This document shows, piece by piece, positions 9,332 to 18,556 of a DNA stretch of 64,000 bases. The translations under genes were made by a program, and so were the position numbers. Position 1 is the stretch's first letter. Each line of letters begins with the position of its first letter. Below the pieces are notes generated by a model. That model did not search any database and had not been told where the DNA came from. It saw only the letters and a list, made by a program, of their open reading frames with translations. Source of the stretch: Rachicladosporium sp. CCFEE 5018 (lineage: Eukaryota; Ascomycota; Dothideomycetes; Cladosporiales; Cladosporiaceae); the NCBI GenBank assembly GCA_002077045.2, contig KZ111150.1:1316758-1380757 (forward strand). The letters are read 5' to 3'.

Positions 9332-12300
9332 AATCGAGGACTGGCGCGTAGCCGGCACCGACCTGACCGGGGTGGTTGAGGACGATGACCTGGGCGTTGA
9401 AGCTCTCGGCACCCTTGGGCGGGTCGTTCTTAGAGTCACCGGCGACGTTGCCACGACGAATCTCCTTGACGGAGACGTTCTTGACGTTGAAGCCGACGTT
9501 GTCACCTGGAAGACCCTCGACGAGCTGCTCGTGGTGCATCTCGACGGACTTGACTTCGGTGGTGACACCAGCTGGGGCGAAGGTAACGACCATGCCGGCC
9601 TTGATGACACCGGTCTCGACACGGCCGACGGGGACTGTGCCAATACCACCGATCTTGTACACGTCCTGGAGGGGAAGACGGAGAGCCTTGTCGGTGGGAC
9701 GGGTGGGCTGGTCGATGGCATCAATGGCCTCGAGGAGGGTTTTACCGGTGGTCTTGACCTTGGTCTCCTTCTCCCATCCCTTGTACCAGGGGCAGTTGGG
9801 GGAGTTGTCGATCATGTTGTCGCCGTTGAAGCCGGAGATGGGGACGAAGGGGACGGTCTTGGGGTTGTACCCGACCTTCTTGATGAAGCCAGATGTCTCC
9901 TTGATGATCTCCTGGAAGCGGTCCTCAGACCACTTGGTGGTGTCCATCTTGTTGATGGCGACGATGAGCTGCTTGACACCGAGGGTGTAAGCGAGCAGGG
10001 CGTGCTCGCGAGTCTGACCATCCTTGGAGATACCAGCCTCGAACTCACCGACACCAGCGGCGATGATGAGGATGGCGCAGTCGGCCTGCGAGGTACCAGT
10101 GATCATGTTCTTGATGAAATCACGGTGACCGGGGGCATCGATGACGGTGACACTGAAGTGATGTTGTTAGTGCTGTTGATTAGATGATGCTGAATTGACC
10201 GGGTCAATTAGTGTGGTGCTGCTGCTGCTGCTGCAACTGCATTCTTGTGTGTTGCGCCTCTCTGATGGCGAGTGAGGGAGGTGCTGCTGCTGCAAGGCTG
10301 CTTGCATGGTGTGCAGTAGTAGGTGTTGTTCGCCAAGGCGGCGGCACGAGTGGCAGCCTTGCGGAGTGATGCCGCCGTGCTCGACAGCTTCAGCGTGAGC
10401 CTCGGTGTCGTTGTGGTCATCGAGGGCGTACTGGGTGGCAGCGTTGTGGTCACAGACCTCGCATCGAAAGCGTGCAGCTTCTTTGGCTCGGTTGCGGACG
10501 CCAGCGGCGATCTCGTTGGCTCTGCCGGGGTTGCGGGCGCTCCAGTCATTCCAATCGTCGAGGCGCTCTTGTAGGTATGCCTCTTCGTCGCTGTCGCGCT
10601 TTCGCTTGCGCGCGCTGGCCGCATTCTCTGCTATGCGCTGGCGACGTAGGGTGGCAGCATGTGTGCGCTCTTCGTCAGTGAGCTTGAGGTCACCTCTGAC
10701 GCCCTCAGACAACGACAGATGCGTGCAGGCGGGCTCCCAGCTGACACTGGCACGCTGCCAGAGGAAGAAGTCGGGGATATAGACGTCGTCCATTATCGTC
10801 TTTCTGCAGGCACAGAAGACGACGGTGAAGGCGGCTTCGATGACCAGCAGGCGTGCTCGAAGCTTGGGCACAATGTGTGGTAGAGGCAGGTCAGTCCAGC
10901 AAAGCATGCCGACAGATGAAATCTTGTAGCCGTCATCGAGAGCCTGCTTGACGAGCGCAGGAAGTGCGCCGGTGCCATTGAGGTAAGTGGTACAACGCCT
11001 CCGGATACTATCGGTGGCGTCGGTCCCAGACCCAATGTAGAGCTTAGGTAGTGAGCGAGGGCGTTCGAGGACGACAGCGTAATCTCCCCACTGCTTGATG
11101 GTCTTGGAAGGCGAAGGGAGGTTCTTGATGAAGCGGATGGTAGGAGGTGTCTCCGACGAGGGTACTGAGTCCAATCCAGGTGCTACGTGTAATGGTGACG
11201 AGCTGACGACTGAATCCCAGACTGAGCGTTGTGCGAAGATGGTCTTGATGTCGGGATTGATGTACCAGCCAGGCAGGTCAAGGCTGAGCAGGCGAAAGGC
11301 AGCGTCGTCGATGTGTGATTGGACACGATGACTGTGGGCTTGGTACAACGACTCCATTTTGACCGGGTCAATCTGGTGGAGTCGAGCTGGTGACGAGCGG
11401 TGGTCGCGGTGTTGAGATCTTCTTCAATGAGGTCGAGGTTGGTCCTGATTCCTTTGGACGACGTCGAGTGGGTGTTGACTGGCTCAAGGAAGGCTGCCAG
11501 AGGTGAGAAGAGGAACAGGAAGAGTCGTCCATGATAAAGCAGCGGGCAGCAGGTAGCAGGAAGTAGCAGGGCGAGAACAGCAGCAGGAACCATGCAGAAC
11601 GGCGGAACGAAGTAGCAGAACAGCGGCAGGCGCAGCAGAACAGCAGCAGGTGCAGCAGAACAGCAGCAGCAGGAACATTCTATTAGTTGGGGGAGGGGGT
11701 ATTGCTTACTGTGAAAGTGTTAGTCACAGCGGAGAAGACGGTGAGGGGAGTGGCAAGAAATTTTTACCTAGTACTTGGGAGTCTCGAACTTCCAGAGCGC
11801 AATGTCGATCGTGATACCACGCTCACGCTCAGCCTTCAACTTGTCGAGCACCCAGGCGTACTTGAAGGAACCCTTGCCAAGCTCGGCGGCTTCCTGAGAT
11901 GGTTGTCAGTCGTGTTCATGTTGTGCTGTCAAGATCCTCTCGATGCTGCGCATGTGTTGGACATGGTAATGCAGTCAGAGTCATGACAACGCGCAAGGTG
12001 GCGAAATTGAAGGAGGGGCAGCGCGCCAAAATTTTGACGGATAAAGCGCCCCACCATCAATTTGCGACCGTGCGAAATTGTCGCCTCCAATAAGGAAATG
12101 TGTGAAGGAGGGGGATGGAGTATTGCCTACCTTCTCGAACTTCTCGATGGTACGCTTGTCGATACCTCCGCACTTGTAGATCAAGTCTGTGGTCTTGTGA
12201 GTGATGTGGTCGAGCGCTCATTGGAATGAGAATTGTGCTTACGACCGGTGGTGGTGGACTTGCCGGAGTCGACGTGGCCGATGACCACGACGTTGATATG

Positions 12301-12394
12301 GCTCTTCTCCTTACTGTGCCGCTGTCAGTCACTGTGCACCCATGCTCTTAAAGTGTGAAGCGCCAGGCGCCACTTGATGGCCGACTCACCCCAT
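9332..12394 (-). CDS. TEF1: Translation elongation factor 1-alpha, 3' end lost in gap (copy Y)
   Basis: eEF1A, the GTPase that brings aminoacyl-tRNA to the ribosome. Exons: 12394-12390 (ATGGG), 12313-12243, 12186-12131, 11893-11769 and 10152-9332. GTPase motifs are intact: GHVDSGKS (G1), DAPGH (G3), NKMD (G4). The protein is readable to HPGQVGAGYAPVLD; roughly the last 110 residues of a normal 460 are missing because the contig starts here. The intron at 12130-11894 is the hypervariable TEF1 intron used in fungal typing (TTTTGGCGCGCTGCCCC type). The next intron, 11768-10153, is abnormal: exon 4 must end in TA and exon 5 must begin TGTCACC, yet the bases after TA are GGTAAAA. This is resolved only by a twintron, described separately. 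A nuclease gene sits in that intron. Confidence 0.96.
10193..10209. repeat. Direct repeat at 3' side of nuclease gene; 17-bp odd palindrome
   Basis: TTGACCGGGTCAAT at 10195-10208 is identical to 11359-11372. With its flanks this copy forms a perfect 8+1+8 inverted repeat (AATTGACC G GGTCAATT). The TAA stop of the nuclease frame overlaps it by one base. Confidence 0.9.
10208..11357 (-). CDS. Intron-nested GIY-YIG nuclease with U1-type zinc fingers (copy Y)
   Basis: Predicted site-specific DNA endonuclease, not part of TEF1. Starts ATG at 11357, one base inside the flanking repeat. GIY-YIG core: YAV (93-95), YIGSGT (107-112), Arg in IRRRC (119-121), catalytic-type Glu in LLVIEAAFTVV (174). An NLS-like KRKR lies near 251. 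C2H2 finger 1, C-x2-C-x12-H-x5-H, at residues 299-321 (bases 10463-10395). A second finger with the same spacing (YYCTPCKQPC to HQRGATH, bases 10315-10247) is in the next frame, so a +1 shift is needed between 10395 and 10315. With one base skipped the product is 382 residues and stops at TAA 10210-10208, exactly at the second repeat. Without it the first frame runs on to 10167 with 396 residues. The shift may be a true lesion, recoding or a consensus error. Same strand as TEF1; no promoter of its own is seen. Confidence 0.82.
11359..11372. repeat. Direct repeat at 5' side of nuclease gene
   Basis: Second copy of TTGACCGGGTCAAT; its core TTGACC G GGTCAA is palindromic. The nuclease ATG begins two bases away. 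Distance between the repeats is 1,164 bp. Removing one repeat plus the gene would leave a 15-bp palindromic site 42 bp before the external splice acceptor. I infer a target-site duplication. Confidence 0.85.
11539..11676. repeat. CAG-rich degenerate tandem tract in the TEF1 external intron
   Basis: Imperfect units such as gcagcagaacagcagcagg recur across about 140 bp. On the TEF1 strand this is a pyrimidine-rich CTG tract between the twintron donor and the nuclease gene. Also at 36335-36472. Confidence 0.7.
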
Positions 12395-13334
12395 GTTGAC
12401 GGATTTCTTGTGGGTGTGTTGTGGAAGGTTGGTGAGGTGTTCTGAGATTGAGGACTGGTGGTGTTGTCAGTATGGCTGCTATCGAGGCGATGGTGGCGAT
12501 GCTGCTCACTTGTGAAGATGGTACAGCTTGTGTATCGGTGTTCAACGATTTTTCGAAGAGGGTTGAAGGGCTTGCGTGGGTTAAGTAGTGGAGGGCGAAG
12601 GAAACGCGCTAAGTGGGGCGCTTCGAATTTGCACGCTTGTGCGTCACAATCCTCCATGCCTGAAATGGCGCCTTGATATGAGATAAGCAAGATTGGGGGC
12701 AAAGTGACTGAATATGAGTCTCTGTGTGATGTGAACTTCACTTTTCTCCAGTGGAACCTCCAACTCCCACAAGTGTGACATGTGACCATGCTAATATGAG
12801 CCAGACCGCACCGCTTTATCACTACACTGTCGTGCCTGTGAGAAGGCTACGTTTGAGGTCAAGACCGTCGGCCTCCATTCTTGCTCACTGATAGTGGATG
12901 ATGTTACCAGTGACACGACTAGCAGTGCATCAGCACTCAGAGGCTTGAGGAAGCGGAGTCAGTGCGTACACGACCTCACGGCGGTGTCTTTATTACGCTC
13001 TACCGGTCGAGTCATCCTTGAAGCGGCAGCGTACGTCGACTTACCTCACTCCGTGGTCTGACCAGTCTTCATTGATCCCTTCATCCTCGCTCTGCTCACA
13101 TTCGAGACTCGCTTGAGCATCCCGAATTTGAGTAGCAATCATCCTCGGCTATTCGCGAGTGGCACACCGCCCAGATGATGGGCTGCCGAGATATTAGACG
13201 GATCGTCGCCAATCGGCAGGATAAGAAGCTGCCTCGAGGCGATGGTCCTCATCTCGTGAAGGCAGCCGCCGGGTATTTACTCGATCGCCGTCTTTCGAGA
13301 CGACCATAGTTCATTTGCACATCTCGAGCAGTCC
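12395..13334. other. TEF1 promoter and 5' region, also the aftiphilin-like 3' flank
   Basis: About 940 bp upstream of the TEF1 start, which also receives the 3' end of the minus-strand gene at 13335. A strong constitutive promoter is expected from TEF1 function. The ORFs here overlap one another in different frames and I recognise none. Also 37191-38130. Confidence 0.5.
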
Positions 13335-15086
13335 TCATCTCTCCTTCAACTTCCCCTTCTTTTCGTCCCAGAACCTCCAGCAGGTAACATGCATTTCCGC
13401 CCCCTCTACCCACCACTCACCAAAGCTATCCTCAATCCCCTCATCGACTTTCGTAACTCTCTCCTCCCTCTTCAGCCCACAGAGAGCACAAGTCCGAGCC
13501 GCTGTGAAGCCTCCTGCAAGGGTGTTCAGACTCTTGATCGGCATTGCCTCTGCAATTTCGGGCACATTTGGGAGCTTGCTCGAGACCGAACTAGCATTGA
13601 TCGCTGGAACGGCACTTCGTAGTCTGCCAGCCTGAGCGCCCCACAGGCGCAAGACATCGAGCACCTCCCTCTCCTCTTTTGCAAGCTCGCCCTTGTCAAC
13701 GCCGGTCAGCTTCATGCCGCCTTGCTTTCCGGCAGGTCCGATCCGCATGCTTTGTGCGAGACGTTGGTCGCGTTTCCAGCGAAGCTTTCGGCCTGCCAGA
13801 ATATGCGCCATGGCAGCGGAGTGGGAGAGGTATGCTCGCATGAAAGTATGAGTTGCCGGATGGTGAAGCAGAGTCTCTTTGTCCGAGGCTGGGAGTTTTG
13901 AGAGAGGGAGAAGAAGGTTTGATTGAGCGGAAGCTATCAGAGGAGGGAAGAGGAACAGCAGGAGAGATGGTGGTGGTACATTGCTGGGTGGCAGTGCATC
14001 GGCGGGAGGAAGTGAAAGAGAGCTTGGCAGGGACGCGTGATCTGTCGGCGACGATATGGGTGATAGCCGAGAGATCTCTTGTGTCGGCTCTGGAGTAGCA
14101 GACTCGAAGTCGTCCCACACATCGGTATCCTGTATGTTATCATTCGCCGCCGTGAATCCAGCCTTCGAGGCTAAATGTATTCCATTTGAGTATGCAGGAA
14201 ACGGTGAGGGACTCTCGTCGAGGCTCAATAAGTCCGTCATAGGCGGAAGTCGGTCCTGAACTGCTGACTGCGGTGTCACAGCCGACTTACTCTGATCACT
14301 ACGTGTCACCGCAGCGACAGTTTCAAAATCACCCCAATCATCGTCCTCCTCTGCCTCAACCTCGGCCTCATTCTCGCTCACACTCTCAGCATCAAAGAAC
14401 ACACTATGGTCCTTCGGCGTCGCATACTGTGACTTCTTTCGTAGCTTATTGGGCGATCTCGGTGGCGGCTTCGACTGTACTCTCGGACTCGGTTGTAGCG
14501 GCGCTGCCGCTTTGGACTCGCTCTCAGCGGCCATCTGCGCAGCTATGAGTTTCTTTGAGTAAGCCATCGCAGCCTCCGGATCGTTCGCAAGGTCAACGGT
14601 CAGATCGTCTGCGCCGGCATCGTACTCGTCGTCGTCGGCAGAGAACAGAAAGTCCATGTGTCCTGCGAAGGGGTGGGCACCTGTCTTGGGCTTGTCTTGG
14701 GAGACTGGCTTTGGCTTGAAAGGCAGGGGTCTCGGCGGGATCGATCGCACTTCCGACTTTGAGGGTGCTCGAGGTGCAGGCTTTGTTTGCGGTGCGGTTG
14801 TCGTAGACGCATTCAAACTCAGCGGTACCGGGGCCGACTCGTTCGACATCCGGGCTTGATTGCTATTCTCCACTTTGACGGGCAACGGAGTATCCTCCAC
14901 GCTCGCCGCATCCTCGAAGTCTCCGAAGTCATCCTCGTCGTCTGGTAGGTCCAGTGCTGGCGATACCTGAGCTTGCGGAAATAATCTGGTGATTGACGAT
15001 CCTAGAGTATCCCAGTCTGTCTTCGGCTGGCCCTGGTTCGTCGCAACGTCGTCATCGCCAAAGGCTGCGAAGAGATCTTGCGACAT
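13335..15086 (-). CDS. Aftiphilin/Laa2-like clathrin-adaptor accessory protein (copy Y)
   Basis: 583 residues, one exon, ATG at 15086. Acidic short motifs of the kind that bind AP-1 gamma-ear and GGA domains recur in a disordered N-terminal two-thirds: DLFAAFG at the start, DFGDFED (53-59), WGDFE (251-255) and WDDFE (324-328). The C-terminal 230 residues are helical and end in a cysteine motif, CALC (533-536) with Cys569 (HVTCWRFW), as I recall from the fungal DUF5102/Laa2 family. Laa2 links Laa1 to AP-1 in Golgi-endosome traffic. The role here is by analogy; the family call rests on the motifs and the C-terminus. Confidence 0.6.
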   Translation of the reverse strand: MSQDLFAAFGDDDVATNQGQPKTDWDTLGSSITRLFPQAQVSPALDLPDDEDDFGDFEDAASVEDTPLPVKVENSNQARMSNESAPVPLSLNASTTTAPQTKPAPRAPSKSEVRSIPPRPLPFKPKPVSQDKPKTGAHPFAGHMDFLFSADDDEYDAGADDLTVDLANDPEAAMAYSKKLIAAQMAAESESKAAAPLQPSPRVQSKPPPRSPNKLRKKSQYATPKDHSVFFDAESVSENEAEVEAEEDDDWGDFETVAAVTRSDQSKSAVTPQSAVQDRLPPMTDLLSLDESPSPFPAYSNGIHLASKAGFTAANDNIQDTDVWDDFESATPEPTQEISRLSPISSPTDHASLPSSLSLPPADALPPSNVPPPSLLLFLFPPLIASAQSNLLLPLSKLPASDKETLLHHPATHTFMRAYLSHSAAMAHILAGRKLRWKRDQRLAQSMRIGPAGKQGGMKLTGVDKGELAKEEREVLDVLRLWGAQAGRLRSAVPAINASSVSSKLPNVPEIAEAMPIKSLNTLAGGFTAARTCALCGLKREERVTKVDEGIEDSFGEWWVEGAEMHVTCWRFWDEKKGKLKER

Positions 15087-15389
15087 TCCAGCGTTCGGTC
15101 AAGATGGTATCGCTGAGTGTCTCATCTAGTGCTCGAAGAGGTTGGTCCGGGAGCCGGTAGTGTTTGCAAGCATCCAATTGTGCCAGACCGAACGGATCGA
15201 TTCCGAGTATGTCGACAACCTAGACTCGAACGCACTTGATCCGAATTAGGTGACGCGAACGATGACCATGGTATTTATTGGTGCTTATGGCAACTCGGAG
15301 GTGTAGTTGGAAACGCCAAGCACCATGGCCGACTTCAAAGTTCGAGCTTCGAACGTTTGTCGACAGCGCCATCAATACCGCGGCGATAC
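15087..15389. other. Divergent promoter, aftiphilin-like gene / SLS1
   Basis: About 300 bp between two start codons on opposite strands. I see nothing beyond a shared promoter region. Also 39883-40185. Confidence 0.5.
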
Positions 15390-18320
15390 ATGCTGTCATC
15401 TGGCGCTCACGCAGTGCCATCCTCAGCATGTCTGAAGTCTCAGCTACGATATGTTCTCCTTGGACTACGACGGGCGCCAACAACGGGGCCGCAATACCGC
15501 CCCTTGCAAACATTCGCTGTCTCCTACCAGGAGGCCGCTACCCAGATCGTGAAGGACGAGTCACGCGATGACAGAATTCCAACCCCCCATGTCGCAGCGG
15601 GAGAGTCGTCTAATACTTCTCACGATGGGTACAGTCTCACCTTCTACACGGACAGAACTCGACGTGATCCGACAGACCGTGATACAGAGGCGGCGCAGGA
15701 GAAGCCATCGTATCGCCACTACGGCTCGAAAGGGCAAGTCACCGGCGAGGATGACCTCCGCGATGATGCGAAGAGTTCCCTTGCCTCTGAAGGGAAGACG
15801 AAACCGCTGTATCGGCACTACAGTCCCGAAGGTCGCATCATCGGGAGAGGCAAGCGGCGGCAGAGGCAGTCTTCACAAGCGTTAGAGACCTCGACAAAGC
15901 TAGACGATAGCCCGTTCAAGGTCGTATTGCTACAGGACTTGCCAGAAGAAACACAGAAACGGCTTGCTGCAAGCGAAGCGCCGATCTTGCAGCAAGACGA
16001 AGCTGGGCGGACCGTAGTGAGTGCGGCGGACATTCAAGCCGAGTTGAATAGTGTTCCCGATGAGAAGGACATCGCTGCTTCTATTGATGATCTCTGGCCT
16101 GCGAACACAATTCTGGAGGAAAAGCAGTACAGCGAGTTGGTGCAGACTCTTGTTGAACGGTATTCTACGAGCCAGCTCAGAAGATACCGTGATGCTCGGC
16201 CGCGTATTGACCGCGCTGCGCAAGACGCGCCTCCCACAGACCCATCCGGTACGAGACCTCGACACCAGACGCCGCCTTGGCTACCCGGCACAACGCCTTT
16301 ACATGTACGACGCGTGAAGGCGAGTCAGGGTACTGTAAAAAGCGCTGCGATGCACAGCAAACAGAAGATGGTCAATGACATACTACGGCGTACCTGGGAC
16401 ATTTCCGTCAGCTCTGAGGAACAGGCGTATGGAGAGCTAGAGTTTGGGTTGGCACATGGAAAAAGTGCACTTTTGCTTCAGCTTGATGCCAACGGACAGC
16501 CAGCTTACAGGGCCATGATAGGCTCCAAGCTGACGCTCGGAAGCTCGCGCGTGGAACATTATGCACCTGATAGCGTTCTACGCATCACGGCTCGCCGTCG
16601 CGACGCTGAGCACATCGCAGAGACTTTGCAGAACGTAGTGGACAAAGTCAGAATGCACGTTGTCAAGCTGAATGCACTTCGAAAGCCTCAGCATGGACGT
16701 GGAGGAGACGGCAACGGCGAATTGGCTATCAGCAGCAGCGATCTTGAGGTCATCGGCCAGAGGACTCGGTGTCACTTGCACTGGCAGAACGATCGCAATC
16801 TCATCATCTACAGTCTATCGTACCGAGCAGCGATGGAGGCTCGTCGTCTGGCTGTATGTCTCCTTACATCGCCGGAGGACCGGATGGGCAGCCTGGAGAC
16901 TGAGCCCATCCTGGAGTCAACGCAACTTCGCAAGCGTCTTACCACAGTACCCACTATGGGCACTACTGCACTTCACTATCGTTACCGAGGTCGCCTCTTG
17001 AGTCGGCTCTCGATGCCCGAACGCAAGGAACGGCAGAACAACAGCTCGGATCATGCCCCCGTCGCGTTGCAGAGCGCAAGGCTCAAGCCCTCCAACGCTG
17101 CCGCCAAGCCACGCACCCTGCTCAAACATATGGGCGAACTTGATAAGCTTGCTCTACCGCAGCGATCTGAGCACCCGACGTCCTACTGGAAGCAGAATGA
17201 TGTCTCGCCGGGGCCTTGGGAGAGTCATATCGGACTCTGTCTGCACAAAACCGAAGGTGCTCAGCATGCAGTGCGAAGTATGGCGGCGCAAGGCCTGAGT
17301 CCGATTCGCTCGCCTTCACAAGATCGTGTATTCTCGCATCAAGTGCCAAAGCTGCAGACAGCTTTGTCATACTTCGTGCCGCAAGGGCAGTCTACCCTCC
17401 TGAAGGGCACCCAAGAAGTGAAAGTCGGTCCATCGCTGCATGAGCTTCCAAGCACGATTGTTGCACACTTCATACCATCGCCCTTCGCTACGCCTAGCCA
17501 CGTCAACCTTCCTCGCATCGAGATGACCCTGACGCGCGGCATGAAATCTGGCAAGCACACTTTGTCACTACAGAGCATGCGCGCTATCACCCAAATGCAA
17601 CAAATTGACATACCCTGCCCAGCGCACTCCGTCGATGTGCGATTAAGTCTTGAGCAGGCCGCACCGTCGGACACCGAGCGCGCATGGCTCGAGCCTGAGA
17701 TCAGATCCTTCGTGCAGCCTCTGGATGCGGCTTTTCGCGCCGGGGATGTGTTGACTGGAAAAGCGGAGGTGGTCTTTCCGATACTCGATCGCGCTGCGCC
17801 CACTCGTCGTGCGAAGCAGAAGAAGGTCAAGCAGGAAGCTAGGAAGGTCGAAAGTGCTACGAAAAAGCCGGATGAAGCCCAAACTTCCACTGCGACATAC
17901 CTCTTTGAGCGGCTTGAGTCAAGGCAGACAACGTACTTCGTGCCGAACCCTGACGTCTTGAACGGCACTATCATCGTTGACGCAGCGGTGCAAAGGTGTC
18001 TTGCTGCCATTCCTTCCAGTATCCTCTTGCGCTATGCAGAAGTCGATGCTGGATTAATCGGTGGACAGCGGACTGAAGTTTCGCTCGTAGTCGATCCTAC
18101 CTCCGCAGCAGTGAAGTCCGTCGACCATGCTCCTATAACTGCGCCGATTGGGGAGAAGGTCGTGCCCACAGACACCGGCAAGCTGCCTAAGAGCCAGGAC
18201 CTTCTCGTTGCTACTTCGAGCCTGGTGGAGCTTGTAACGCTGGCGAACCGGGGCGAGCTTGAAACTTTGAAGATGCCGAGGAAATCTCTTGACTGGGATG
18301 ATGAGGAGACTGGATTGTAG
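15390..18320 (+). CDS. SLS1: Mitochondrial SLS1-like protein (copy Y)
   Basis: 976 residues, one exon, from the ATG at 15390. The frame opens 33 bases earlier only with TTG. The first 45 residues are basic and hydroxylated with no acidic residue, like a matrix-targeting presequence. Then come repeats of the type YRHYGSKGQVTG / YRHYSPEGRIIG (near 105 and 140), a conserved block (VLLQDLPEETQKRLAASEAP; LVQTLVERYSTSQLRRYRDA) and KH-like regions around residues 310-480. In yeast Sls1 is an inner-membrane protein that couples mitochondrial mRNA handling to translation. The first difference from the Z copy is T/G at 16727/41523; from there on the two differ by scattered substitutions and no indel. 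Confidence 0.7.
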   Translation: MLSSGAHAVPSSACLKSQLRYVLLGLRRAPTTGPQYRPLQTFAVSYQEAATQIVKDESRDDRIPTPHVAAGESSNTSHDGYSLTFYTDRTRRDPTDRDTEAAQEKPSYRHYGSKGQVTGEDDLRDDAKSSLASEGKTKPLYRHYSPEGRIIGRGKRRQRQSSQALETSTKLDDSPFKVVLLQDLPEETQKRLAASEAPILQQDEAGRTVVSAADIQAELNSVPDEKDIAASIDDLWPANTILEEKQYSELVQTLVERYSTSQLRRYRDARPRIDRAAQDAPPTDPSGTRPRHQTPPWLPGTTPLHVRRVKASQGTVKSAAMHSKQKMVNDILRRTWDISVSSEEQAYGELEFGLAHGKSALLLQLDANGQPAYRAMIGSKLTLGSSRVEHYAPDSVLRITARRRDAEHIAETLQNVVDKVRMHVVKLNALRKPQHGRGGDGNGELAISSSDLEVIGQRTRCHLHWQNDRNLIIYSLSYRAAMEARRLAVCLLTSPEDRMGSLETEPILESTQLRKRLTTVPTMGTTALHYRYRGRLLSRLSMPERKERQNNSSDHAPVALQSARLKPSNAAAKPRTLLKHMGELDKLALPQRSEHPTSYWKQNDVSPGPWESHIGLCLHKTEGAQHAVRSMAAQGLSPIRSPSQDRVFSHQVPKLQTALSYFVPQGQSTLLKGTQEVKVGPSLHELPSTIVAHFIPSPFATPSHVNLPRIEMTLTRGMKSGKHTLSLQSMRAITQMQQIDIPCPAHSVDVRLSLEQAAPSDTERAWLEPEIRSFVQPLDAAFRAGDVLTGKAEVVFPILDRAAPTRRAKQKKVKQEARKVESATKKPDEAQTSTATYLFERLESRQTTYFVPNPDVLNGTIIVDAAVQRCLAAIPSSILLRYAEVDAGLIGGQRTEVSLVVDPTSAAVKSVDHAPITAPIGEKVVPTDTGKLPKSQDLLVATSSLVELVTLANRGELETLKMPRKSLDWDDEETGL

Positions 18321-18556
18321 AAGTAGTGTAAGGTATCGCCGCATAGCTTCTCAACATTCACAGTCCCACGTCACTTGGCCTAGTCAAAGACGGTAGTACT
18401 ACGCACCATTACCCGACTTGAGTGAAGGGCAGAGTAGCGGTCGTGCCTTCTGCCCGCTTCATCCCTCACCTAGACTGACTTCTGCATCCTCACCCGTGCT
18501 GCATTGTCTCTGGCAACACCGCGTCACGAAATCCTTCGATCGTTGCTACAATTACC

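Larger units (their letters stand above)
10153..11768 (-). other. Twintron (stwintron, D1,2 type) in TEF1
   Basis: Simple splicing at TAG/GTAAAA would put TAG in frame (TAC TAG). The sequence instead fits two nested introns. The internal intron is 11767-11709 (59 nt): donor GTAAAA, branch TGACTAACAC, acceptor TTTCACAG. Its removal joins G at 11768 to TAAGCAAT at 11708, making a perfect donor GTAAGC for the external intron. That intron ends at CACTTCAG (10153) with branch GCACTAACAAC. Final splicing gives AAG TAC TAT GTC ACC (KYYVT). Donor-splitting stwintrons of this kind are known from fungi; this case is deduced from sequence only. The external part, 1,557 nt, holds the nuclease gene and a CAG-rich tract. 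Confidence 0.85.

Noticed and set aside
8651..10106. Reading frames that run through the N gaps (also 33882-34902)
   Set aside because: They join acyl-CoA synthetase frames to TEF1 frames through 100 N and have no biological meaning.
9135..10187. Long plus-strand open frames opposite TEF1 (also 34168-34983)
   Set aside because: They are antisense shadows created by the GC-rich, biased codon use of TEF1; the minus-strand frame gives the full eEF1A sequence.
11183..11593. Leucine-rich 136-codon ORF in the TEF1 intron
   Set aside because: It comes from the CTG-rich tract and overlaps the nuclease frame; no family features.
12325..12822. 165-codon minus-strand ORF upstream of TEF1
   Set aside because: It overlaps the TEF1 start region in another frame, has no recognisable motif, and lies in the expected promoter.
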